Assembly (NCBI GenBank): GCA_012961745.1
Contig: DTYT01000151.1
Location: 1 to 5,100, forward strand
DNA from: Kiritimatiellia bacterium
Lineage (GTDB): Bacteria; Verrucomicrobiota; Kiritimatiellia; B70-G9
DNA length: 5,100 bases
Direction of reading: 5' to 3'
The notes under the pieces are model-generated. The model had not been told where the DNA came from, made no database searches, and was given only the letters and a program-made list of their open reading frames with translations. Below, one piece after another: positions 1 to 5,100 of this stretch (the stretch's first letter is position 1; the number at the start of each line of letters is the position of its first letter). Made by a program: the position numbers and the translations under genes.

Positions 1-2
1 CG

Positions 3-593
3 CTGGCCGGGGCAGCGCTGGCGCTGCTGGCGGCGGGCCTGGTGCCGGTATGGTCGGCGGGGGCGGACCATCTCCGGATGTACCGGTCTTTTCCCTTGAT
101 CGCCGGCTTCGAGACCCCCGCCGAGATGCGTCGCTGGGAGATTTCGGGAGGCACGCTGGAGCGGGTGCCCAGATTGGCCACCGAGGGCCGCCATGCGGCC
201 CGGCTGGCGGTGGCGGGGGGCGGTGTCAGATACGTCGGCATGTTCACGGAGCAACTGGTTCGTGACTGGAGGGGGATGTCGGCGCTGTGCCTGGATGTTC
301 TCGTGCCGCATGGTCAGCGGCCCCGGCTTTGGGTTCGGATTGATGATCGGATGGCTCCGCAGCCGGCGTACGCAGAGCGATTCCAGAAAAGGCTGGTATT
401 GTCGAGCGGCTGGAATAGAATCCGAATTTCGCGCTCGGAACTCGAGGTTACGCCGTCCGGCAGGCGCCTGGAACTCGATCATGTGGCGCGCATGGGGGTC
501 TTTCTGGAGGCGCCCGATCCGGGCATGGAGATCTACGTGGACAATATCCGGCTGGAGATGGCCGTGGAGCGGATTGGGAAGGGGAAGAGATGA
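3..593 (+). CDS. 5'-truncated exported protein with a carbohydrate-binding-like beta-sandwich domain
   Basis: The frame is open from the left edge, so the true start lies outside the window. The GTG at 42 is unlikely to be the start, because the 13 codons before it encode a hydrophobic run (LAGAALALLAAGLVPVW) that reads as a signal-peptide core. It ends in an A-G-A cleavage-type motif at visible residues 19-21, followed by Asp. The protein should therefore be exported. The mature part is about 175 residues. It begins with an FET segment (visible residues 36-38), alternates short beta-like stretches with Trp and Arg, and ends with IYVDNIRL (177-184). That layout resembles single jelly-roll domains of the carbohydrate-binding-module or CIA30 type. 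I see no catalytic motif, lipobox or C-terminal anchor. Its stop overlaps the purA start (ATGA, 590-593). The family call is by pattern only; the ligand and role are unknown. Confidence 0.8.
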   Translation: MAGAALALLAAGLVPVWSAGADHLRMYRSFPLIAGFETPAEMRRWEISGGTLERVPRLATEGRHAARLAVAGGGVRYVGMFTEQLVRDWRGMSALCLDVLVPHGQRPRLWVRIDDRMAPQPAYAERFQKRLVLSSGWNRIRISRSELEVTPSGRRLELDHVARMGVFLEAPDPGMEIYVDNIRLEMAVERIGKGKR

Positions 594-1885
594 ACGTTGC
601 GGTAGTCGGCGGGCAGTGGGGGGATGAGGGCAAGGGGAAGATCATAGACGTTCTTGCCGAGAGGGCCGATTACATCGTCCGCTACCAGGGAGGAAACAAT
701 GCCGGTCATACGGTGGAGACCGGGGGGGAAAAGTTCGTTTTACACCTGATCCCCACCGGAATCCTGAGACCGGACCGGAAGTGCGTTATCGGCAACGGTG
801 TCGTCGTGGATCCCGTGGCATTCAGCAGCGAGGTGAAGATGCTGCTCTCCCGCGGCGTGGATCCCGCGGGACGGCTGTTCGTGAGCGACCGGGCGCATCT
901 TCTGCTTCCTTTTCACCGCCGTCTCGACGGTCTGGGGGAGTGTTTGCGGGGGGAAGGCAGGAGGATCGGCACGACCCGCCGGGGGATCGGCCCGGCCTAC
1001 GCCGACAAGGCGTCGCGGTCCGGTCTCCGCCTTTGCGCGATCCTGCGCAGGGATTTTCCCCGCAGGGTGGAGGAGCGATGTCGCGAGGCGGGCCGGGTGC
1101 TGGAGGCGCTGGGCGGGGAGGCGGTGGATGTGGAGAAGACCGTCGCCGAGGTCACGGCGGCCGCCCAGGTCGTCCGGCCGTTCATTACGGATACAGTGGC
1201 TTTGCTGCACGGCGCGGTGCGCCGTCGCCAGAGGATTCTTTTCGAAGGGGCGCAGGGAACGCTGCTGGACCTGGATTTCGGGACTTACCCTTTCGTGACT
1301 TCTTCCAACGCCTCGGCGTGTGGGGTGGCGGCGGGAGCTGGCATACCCCCGTCCCAGGTGGGCCGCGTTCTCGGGGTGATCAAGGGATACGCGACCCGGG
1401 TGGGGGAAGGTCCGTTTCCGACGGAGCTGAATGATGATACCGGGGCTCTGTTGAGAGAGAACGGGCATGAGTACGGGGCCACGACCGGAAGGCCGCGGCG
1501 TTGCGGGTGGTTCGATGCGGTGGCGGCGCGTTACGCGGTGATGGTGAACGGAATCGAGCTTTGGGCGGTGACCAAATTGGATGTACTCGACCGGCTGGAT
1601 CCGATCCGAATCTGTGTCGGCTATGAGTACCGCGGGAGGCGGCTGGACGGATTCCCGGCGGACAGCGGGGTACTTGCCGGGGTGAAGCCGATCTACGAGG
1701 AGCTGCCGGGATGGCGCGTGCCGACCCGGGGTGCCGGCAGCTTTGATGATCTACCCTCGCAGGCCAGGGAGTACCTTTCCCGCATTTGCCGATTGACCGG
1801 TGTTCCGCTGGGCATGCTTTCGCTCGGCCCGGAAAGGGAAGACACGGTTGTGTTGACGGATCCTTTCGCAGAGGATGGGGCATGA
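590..1885 (+). CDS. purA: Adenylosuccinate synthetase
   Basis: This cytosolic enzyme joins IMP and aspartate using GTP to give adenylosuccinate, the first committed step from IMP to AMP. At 431 residues it matches the usual bacterial length of about 430. The N-terminal signature QWGDEGKGK is at residues 9-17, with the expected catalytic Asp12 and His40 (in GGNNAGH). The IMP-binding loop IGTTRRGIGPAY is at 126-137, FEGAQGTLLDLDFGTYPFVT at 218-237, the loop ATTGRPRR at 297-304, the guanine-recognition segment TKLD at 328-331, and the nucleotide-binding C-terminal SLGPERE at 411-417. No key motif is missing and there is no frameshift. ATG 590 is chosen because it begins exactly at the QWGDEGKG-type N terminus, overlaps the previous stop by ATGA, and has a purine-rich GGAAGGGGAAG site just upstream. 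The neighbours downstream are envelope-lipid genes, an unusual setting for purA. Confidence 0.98.
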   Translation: MNVAVVGGQWGDEGKGKIIDVLAERADYIVRYQGGNNAGHTVETGGEKFVLHLIPTGILRPDRKCVIGNGVVVDPVAFSSEVKMLLSRGVDPAGRLFVSDRAHLLLPFHRRLDGLGECLRGEGRRIGTTRRGIGPAYADKASRSGLRLCAILRRDFPRRVEERCREAGRVLEALGGEAVDVEKTVAEVTAAAQVVRPFITDTVALLHGAVRRRQRILFEGAQGTLLDLDFGTYPFVTSSNASACGVAAGAGIPPSQVGRVLGVIKGYATRVGEGPFPTELNDDTGALLRENGHEYGATTGRPRRCGWFDAVAARYAVMVNGIELWAVTKLDVLDRLDPIRICVGYEYRGRRLDGFPADSGVLAGVKPIYEELPGWRVPTRGAGSFDDLPSQAREYLSRICRLTGVPLGMLSLGPEREDTVVLTDPFAEDGA

Positions 1886-2601
1886 GTCCTTCCCGCATAC
1901 CGCGACATGTTGCCATTATCATGGATGGCAATGGGCGTTGGGCGCGGCAGCGCGGCCTGCCGCGGATCAAGGGACACGAGGCGGGGGCCGAGTCCGTGCG
2001 GGCGGTACTCCGCGCCGCGCGGGAATCCGGGGTGAAGTACCTCACCTTGTATGCCTTCAGTTCCGAGAACTGGGTACGTCCCCCGGCGGAAGTGCAGGGA
2101 TTGATGAGGCTGCTACGGAAGTTCCTGCGCGAGGAAGAGGACGAGCTGCATGCCAACCGGGTCAGACTGCGGGCTATCGGGCGCTTGCGCGACTTGCCGC
2201 CCCCGGTCCGGAGGGAGCTCAAGCGCGTGATGCGGGCGACCGAATCCTATGCCGCGCGGCAACTGATACTGGCGTTGAGCTACGGCGGGCGGGTGGAGAT
2301 CGTGGACGCGGTAAGGAGCATAGCCCGCAAGGTGAGTGAAGGTGACCTGCAGCCGGGGCGCATCCAGGAGAAGACGATTAGGGCTCACCTCTATGCTCCG
2401 GACGTGCCGGATCCGGATCTGATGATCCGTACCAGCGGGGAGCTGCGGCTGAGCAACTTTCTGTTGTGGCAGCTCTCGTATGCCGAATTGTACTTCACCG
2501 ATGTGCTGTGGCCCGATTTCCGTGAAGAACACTTCCGTGCGGCGCTGGAGGAGTATGCGCGTCGGGAACGACGGTTCGGCGATATCGGGGCCGGCAGATG
2601 A
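1882..2601 (+). CDS. uppS: Undecaprenyl diphosphate synthase (cis-prenyltransferase)
   Basis: UppS elongates farnesyl diphosphate with isopentenyl diphosphate units in cis to make C55 undecaprenyl diphosphate, precursor of the lipid carrier for peptidoglycan and other surface polymers. It acts at the cytosolic membrane face. The 239 residues match the family. Visible motifs are HVAIIMDGNGRWA (9-21, metal-binding Asp15), GHEAG (31-35), LYAFSSENW (56-64), LSYGGR (132-137), RTSGELRLSNFLLWQ (183-197, with the diphosphate-binding Arg183 and Arg189) and SYAELYFTD with Glu202, the counterpart of E. coli Glu213. An in-frame ATG lies 96 bases upstream inside purA, but ATG 1882 gives the normal N terminus, has GAGG at 1871-1874 and makes an ATGA overlap with the purA stop. 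Chain length cannot be proved from sequence, so a shorter or longer prenyl product is possible; C55 is the default for this operon context. Confidence 0.97.
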   Translation: MSPSRIPRHVAIIMDGNGRWARQRGLPRIKGHEAGAESVRAVLRAARESGVKYLTLYAFSSENWVRPPAEVQGLMRLLRKFLREEEDELHANRVRLRAIGRLRDLPPPVRRELKRVMRATESYAARQLILALSYGGRVEIVDAVRSIARKVSEGDLQPGRIQEKTIRAHLYAPDVPDPDLMIRTSGELRLSNFLLWQLSYAELYFTDVLWPDFREEHFRAALEEYARRERRFGDIGAGR

Positions 2602-3506
2602 ACGGGGCGATCGCGAAGGAGTCCGGCAGTGGGGAGCGCAGCGGGTCGCGGCTGCTTCCCCGGGTGCAGAGCACCCTGCTGTTGGCGGCCGGGCTGTTGG
2701 CCGCTGCTTTCTGGCTTCCGCCGGCCGGCGTTCTGTCCGTGCTCATCCTGGTATGCGGTGCCGGCACCCTGGAGTTTTATTCGCTGCTGGACAGGGCCCG
2801 CATCCGGCATTTCAAGGTCGTGGGGACTGTGGGCGGACTGCTGCTGGTGGCGACCAGCTGGTTCAGCCTGCAGAACGCGGACGCCGCGATCTCGTACGAG
2901 TATGAATGGTTCGTGCTGTTCGGCCTGACGGTGGTGATCCTGCTGCGCATCTTCCCCCAGAAACATAATCCCCGGCCCCTCGAGACACTGGCCGCTACGC
3001 TGCTGGGAGTGATGTATGTGCCGTTCCTGTTCAACTTTTTCACCAAGCTGCTGATGGTCTGGGGCGGCTGGGAGGGACGCCTGCTGGTCCTCTACCTTAT
3101 CGCAGTGGTCAAGGCGACGGACGTGGGGGCCTACGCGGTGGGCTGTTCCTTTGGAAAGCACAGGCTGCTGCCCCGGATTTCCCCCCTGAAAACCTGGGAG
3201 GGCACCACCGGCGGGATATTCTGCGGTCTGCTGGCCAGCATTCTATTCCACCAGGTGGTGGGTGGGGATCTGGGAGTGGTTTCCTTCAACCTGTGCGATG
3301 CGGCTGTCCTGGGCCTGTTATTGCCCCTGGTGGGCGTTGTCGGAGACTTGACCGAATCGCAATTGAAGCGCGCCGCGGGCGTCAAGGACTCGGGGCGGTT
3401 GATTATGGGCGTGGGGGGCGTTCTGGATTTGATAGACAGCCTGCTGTTTGCCGCGCCCACCCTCTACATCTACTCCCGGCTGTTCATGGTCCGCTTGACG
3501 CCGTGA
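2598..3506 (+). CDS. cdsA: Phosphatidate cytidylyltransferase (CDP-diacylglycerol synthase)
   Basis: CdsA is a multi-pass inner-membrane enzyme that converts phosphatidic acid and CTP to CDP-diacylglycerol, the branch-point precursor of bacterial phospholipids. The 302-residue protein has a short polar N terminus (about 1-22) and roughly eight or nine hydrophobic segments. Family motifs seen are DVGAY (175-179), FGKHRLLPRISPLKTWEG (185-202), VGD with Asp250, and the C-terminal signature region SQLKRAAGVKDSG (254-266) through GVGGVLDLIDS (271-281). The metal-site acidic residues (Asp250, Asp277) and Lys263 appear to be retained. The signature departs from the usual PGHGGxLDRxDS wording: Pro is Met270, His is Val272 and Arg is Leu278. 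The start overlaps the uppS stop by ATGA. Shine-Dalgarno complementarity is weak here, which suits re-initiation by ribosomes finishing uppS. Family assignment is firm; the effect of the changed residues is not known to me. Confidence 0.95.
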   Translation: MNGAIAKESGSGERSGSRLLPRVQSTLLLAAGLLAAAFWLPPAGVLSVLILVCGAGTLEFYSLLDRARIRHFKVVGTVGGLLLVATSWFSLQNADAAISYEYEWFVLFGLTVVILLRIFPQKHNPRPLETLAATLLGVMYVPFLFNFFTKLLMVWGGWEGRLLVLYLIAVVKATDVGAYAVGCSFGKHRLLPRISPLKTWEGTTGGIFCGLLASILFHQVVGGDLGVVSFNLCDAAVLGLLLPLVGVVGDLTESQLKRAAGVKDSGRLIMGVGGVLDLIDSLLFAAPTLYIYSRLFMVRLTP

Positions 3507-3511
3507 AGGAG
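3507..3511 (+). promoter_or_regulatory. Shine-Dalgarno site of rseP
   Basis: AGGAG begins immediately after the cdsA stop codon (3504-3506) and ends 8 bases before the rseP ATG at 3520. The gene before does not overlap this one, so this site rather than stop-start coupling should bring ribosomes to rseP. It also fixes the start, since the next codons encode the first membrane helix. Confidence 0.8.
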
Positions 3512-3519
3512 AAGACCCG

Positions 3520-4896
3520 ATGATACTGACACTTTCCGCCGCTGGGGTCTTCGTGCTGTTCAGCCTTACCATCTTTTTCCACGAGTTGGGCCACTACATG
3601 ACGGCGCGAAGACTGGGCCTGAAAATCGAAGTGTTTTCCATCGGCATGGGCCCGGCGTTGCTGCGCTGGAAGCGTGGGGGAATCACGTTCCGGCTGGGTG
3701 CCATCCCGTTCGGCGGATACGTGGCCTTGCCGCAAATGGAACCCTGGGCGGCGGAAGACTCATCGGGAGAACGTCCCGAGCCCGTCGCGTGGTGGAAGAA
3801 GCTGCTGGTAGCGCTTTCCGGAAGCGCGGGAAACTTTGTTTTGGCTTTCGCGATCGGAACGGTGATCTGGCTGGTTGGCAAGCCCGCCGCGCCGGCGGAA
3901 TACTCGAGCACCGTGGGTTACGTGGAAGAAGACTCGCCCGCCTGGAAGTCGGGCATCCGTCCCGGCGACAACGTCGTCGCGGTGAACGGGGAAAGAGTAG
4001 CCAACTGGGAGCAATTCCTGATGCTCAGTTCGCTACGTCACGAGGTGGCACTGACCGTGCAGAGCACCGGCGGTGTATGGACCGTGAGGTTGCCGACGCG
4101 ACCGGCGGCGCTGGGCATGAGAGTGGTTGAGGGACTGGCACCCAGGGACTACTGCAAGGTACTGGCGGTCTCTCCGGGATCCAGCGCCGAGAGGGCCGGC
4201 GTGCGTCCGGGGGACCTCATCGTGGAATTCAACCGGCGGAGGGTGTTCAGCATCCGGCACCTGATCCGCCTGGTGGATGCCGCCCGCGGGAAGAAGGTGC
4301 CCATGGTGATACAGCGGGAGTCCCGCCGAATCGAAATGTGGGTTGTGCCGCGCTACGACCCCGGCCTGAAACGCGCGCTTATCGGGGTACAGTTCACCAC
4401 CTATTACGTGGCCGGGGAAGAAAGGGTACATCCCCCTCCCTGGACGCAGATCCGGCGCCATCTGACCCCCGTGATCCGCGTGGTGCGCGCGTTGCTGACC
4501 CCCACGGAAGCCCGCCAGGCGGCGGCGGGCATCGGAGGACCCTTTCTCATCCTCTGGTCGCTATGGGTGATCATCCAGGAGAGCTTCGTGATGGCCCTCT
4601 GGTTTACCGGGTTCCTCAACGTCAACCTGGCGGTGCTCAACCTGCTGCCGATTCCAATCCTGGACGGCAGCCACGCGGTGTACGCCCTCTACGAGGGAAT
4701 CGCGCGCAGACCGGTGAACCGGAGGGTCACCGAGACCCTGACCTACGCGTTCTACGTGCTGCTGATCTGGGTTTTCCTGACGATCTCAGTAAGAGATATC
4801 CGGCGCATTCTCCGGCCCGGATCGGAGGCGCCGGGGAGTGGAAGCGCGACCGGGAAGGTGGAGCGGTCCCGGGCGCCCCGCCCGGTCTCGGAGTAG
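3520..4896 (+). CDS. rseP: RseP-like site-2 intramembrane zinc metalloprotease with two PDZ domains
   Basis: Members of this M50 family cleave membrane-spanning substrates inside the bilayer; E. coli RseP cuts anti-sigma factor RseA after DegS and also clears signal-peptide remnants. The 458-residue protein has a first membrane helix with the zinc motif HELGH (21-25), the conserved RLGAIPFGGYV loop (58-68) and a second helix at about 94-119. Two PDZ domains follow: about 130-195 (SGIRPGDNVVAVNG) and about 210-277 (AGVRPGDLIVEFN). A third helix carries LNLLPIPILDGSH (373-385) with the zinc ligand Asp382, and the last helix is at about 408-424. The tail from 430 is hydrophilic and rich in Gly, Ser, Pro and Arg. 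Two local departures are GSAGN (101-105) where AGPxxN is common, and LDGSH for LDGGH. All zinc ligands remain, so it should be active. The natural substrate is unknown, as no anti-sigma gene lies in view. Confidence 0.95.
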   Translation: MILTLSAAGVFVLFSLTIFFHELGHYMTARRLGLKIEVFSIGMGPALLRWKRGGITFRLGAIPFGGYVALPQMEPWAAEDSSGERPEPVAWWKKLLVALSGSAGNFVLAFAIGTVIWLVGKPAAPAEYSSTVGYVEEDSPAWKSGIRPGDNVVAVNGERVANWEQFLMLSSLRHEVALTVQSTGGVWTVRLPTRPAALGMRVVEGLAPRDYCKVLAVSPGSSAERAGVRPGDLIVEFNRRRVFSIRHLIRLVDAARGKKVPMVIQRESRRIEMWVVPRYDPGLKRALIGVQFTTYYVAGEERVHPPPWTQIRRHLTPVIRVVRALLTPTEARQAAAGIGGPFLILWSLWVIIQESFVMALWFTGFLNVNLAVLNLLPIPILDGSHAVYALYEGIARRPVNRRVTETLTYAFYVLLIWVFLTISVRDIRRILRPGSEAPGSGSATGKVERSRAPRPVSE

Positions 4897-4912
4897 CCGA
4901 ACGCGTGCCGGC

Positions 4913-4941
4913 TTGCACATCGACAACGGGGGACGTATAAA
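4913..4941 (+). promoter_or_regulatory. Sigma-70-type promoter of tRNA-Val
   Basis: TTGCAC at 4913-4918 matches the -35 consensus TTGACA at four of six positions, and TATAAA at 4936-4941 matches the -10 consensus TATAAT at five of six. The spacer is exactly 17 bases. Transcription would start near 4947-4949, leaving a leader of about 6-8 bases before the tRNA. It occupies the 58-base gap after rseP, which has no other evident function, and is the only AT-rich patch in a GC-rich area. It implies that the tRNA need not depend on the operon upstream. Confidence 0.7.
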
Positions 4942-4954
4942 GTCCCTGGAAGCC

Positions 4955-5031
4955 GGGCGGTTAGCTCAGTCGGCCAGAGCGCCTCGCTTACACCGAGGAG
5001 GTCACAGGTTCGAGCCCTGTACCGCCCACCA
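4955..5031 (+). tRNA. tRNA-Val (anticodon UAC)
   Basis: A complete cloverleaf can be folded by eye. The acceptor stem is GGGCGGT (4955-4961) with ACCGCCC (5021-5027), seven perfect pairs. The D arm is GCTC (4964-4967) with GAGC (4977-4980). The anticodon stem is CCTCG (4982-4986) with CGAGG (4994-4998), closing the loop CTTACAC, with anticodon TAC at 4989-4991. The variable loop is AGGTC. The T stem is ACAGG (5004-5008) with CCTGT (5016-5020) around TTCGAGC. The discriminator base is A5028 and CCA is encoded at 5029-5031. The anticodon reads valine GUA and GUG codons, and the sequence closely follows well-known bacterial tRNA-Val(UAC). Every stem is fully paired, so it should be functional. 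Confidence 0.98.
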
Positions 5032-5039
5032 GCTTACGG

Positions 5040-5076
5040 CGATCCCCGCCCGCCCGCCCGGCGGATGCAGGGATCG
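5040..5076 (+). terminator. Inverted repeat after tRNA-Val, possible terminator or processing hairpin
   Basis: CGATCCC (5040-5046) and GGGATCG (5070-5076) are perfect 7-base inverted repeats. The 23 bases between can add inner GC pairs (CGCC with GGCG). The position, 9 bases after the tRNA, suits a terminator or a tRNA 3'-end processing signal. No T-run follows, so it is not a standard intrinsic terminator, and in such GC-rich DNA the match could be chance. Confidence 0.3.
5045..5060 (+). repeat. Short CCCG tandem repeat (four units)
   Basis: Four perfect copies of CCCG lie in the loop side of the inverted repeat after the tRNA. It is a low-complexity microsatellite-like tract with no coding role in view, and could vary in copy number by slippage. 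Nothing else is recognisable in the 69 bases after the tRNA. Confidence 0.6.
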
Positions 5077-5100
5077 GCCGGCACATGGGCGTCAGGCACC

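Noticed and set aside
740..1468. A 242-codon open frame on the minus strand opposite purA
   Set aside because: It is fully inside purA, has no motif and has the composition of an antisense shadow.
1786..1881. A longer uppS starting at the in-frame ATG at 1786
   Set aside because: The extra 32 residues lie inside purA, resemble nothing in the family, and the start at 1882 has both a Shine-Dalgarno site and the ATGA overlap used elsewhere in the operon.
1380..2222. A 280-codon open frame on the minus strand across the purA/uppS joint
   Set aside because: It lies opposite two certain genes and its translation is low-complexity, rich in Arg, Pro and Ser, as expected for antisense frames in GC-rich DNA. 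No recognisable motif or ribosome site.
2391..3161. A 256-codon open frame on the minus strand opposite uppS and cdsA
   Set aside because: Its translation is rich in Gln, His and Arg without domain features, mirroring the codon pattern of the hydrophobic cdsA on the other strand.
4338..4940. A 200-codon plus-strand frame overlapping the end of rseP
   Set aside because: It is out of frame with the motif-bearing rseP reading, is rich in Arg, Gly and Pro, and runs into the tRNA promoter region.
1..5100. A new defence, mobile or regulatory system, such as CRISPR repeats, transposase, toxin-antitoxin pair or riboswitch
   Set aside because: All but about 140 bases are assigned to five genes and one tRNA, four of the genes being clear housekeeping families. 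No spaced repeats, transposase motifs or structured leader were seen.

Overview
This is a GC-rich bacterial window with tightly packed genes, all on the + strand. It covers the 3' part of an operon followed by a separately promoted tRNA gene. A diderm (Gram-negative-type) bacterium is likely. Wording in CdsA and RseP, such as GVGGVLDLIDS in CdsA and GGYVALPQM in RseP, reminds me of the PVC/Kiritimatiellota/Lentisphaerae side of the tree. That placement comes from memory of family alignments and was not tested.

Layout: (1) 3-593, the end of a gene for an exported protein. Its signal peptide runs off the left edge, and the mature part looks like a single carbohydrate-binding-type beta-sandwich domain. 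(2) 590-1885, purA, adenylosuccinate synthetase. (3) 1882-2601, uppS, undecaprenyl diphosphate synthase. (4) 2598-3506, cdsA, phosphatidate cytidylyltransferase. (5) 3520-4896, rseP, a site-2 intramembrane metalloprotease with two PDZ domains. (6) 4913-4941, a good sigma-70-type promoter. (7) 4955-5031, tRNA-Val(UAC) with encoded CCA. The last 69 bases hold only a GC-rich inverted repeat and a short CCCG tandem.

The first four genes overlap successively by the four bases ATGA. The fifth follows after 13 bases with a strong Shine-Dalgarno site, so the five are almost certainly co-transcribed and the first four translationally coupled. uppS, cdsA and rseP form the well-known envelope cluster: lipid carrier for peptidoglycan and O-antigen, CDP-diacylglycerol for phospholipids, and envelope proteolysis. 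Two things differ from the commonest arrangements. purA, a purine-biosynthesis gene, sits directly upstream of uppS. dxr, which usually lies next to uppS/cdsA, is absent from the visible cluster.

I see no mobile element, CRISPR array, phage gene or candidate new defence system. The window is mainly housekeeping. The points worth a second look are the altered CDP-diacylglycerol synthase signature, the altered LDGGH motif in RseP, the gene order, and the exported protein that leads into purA.
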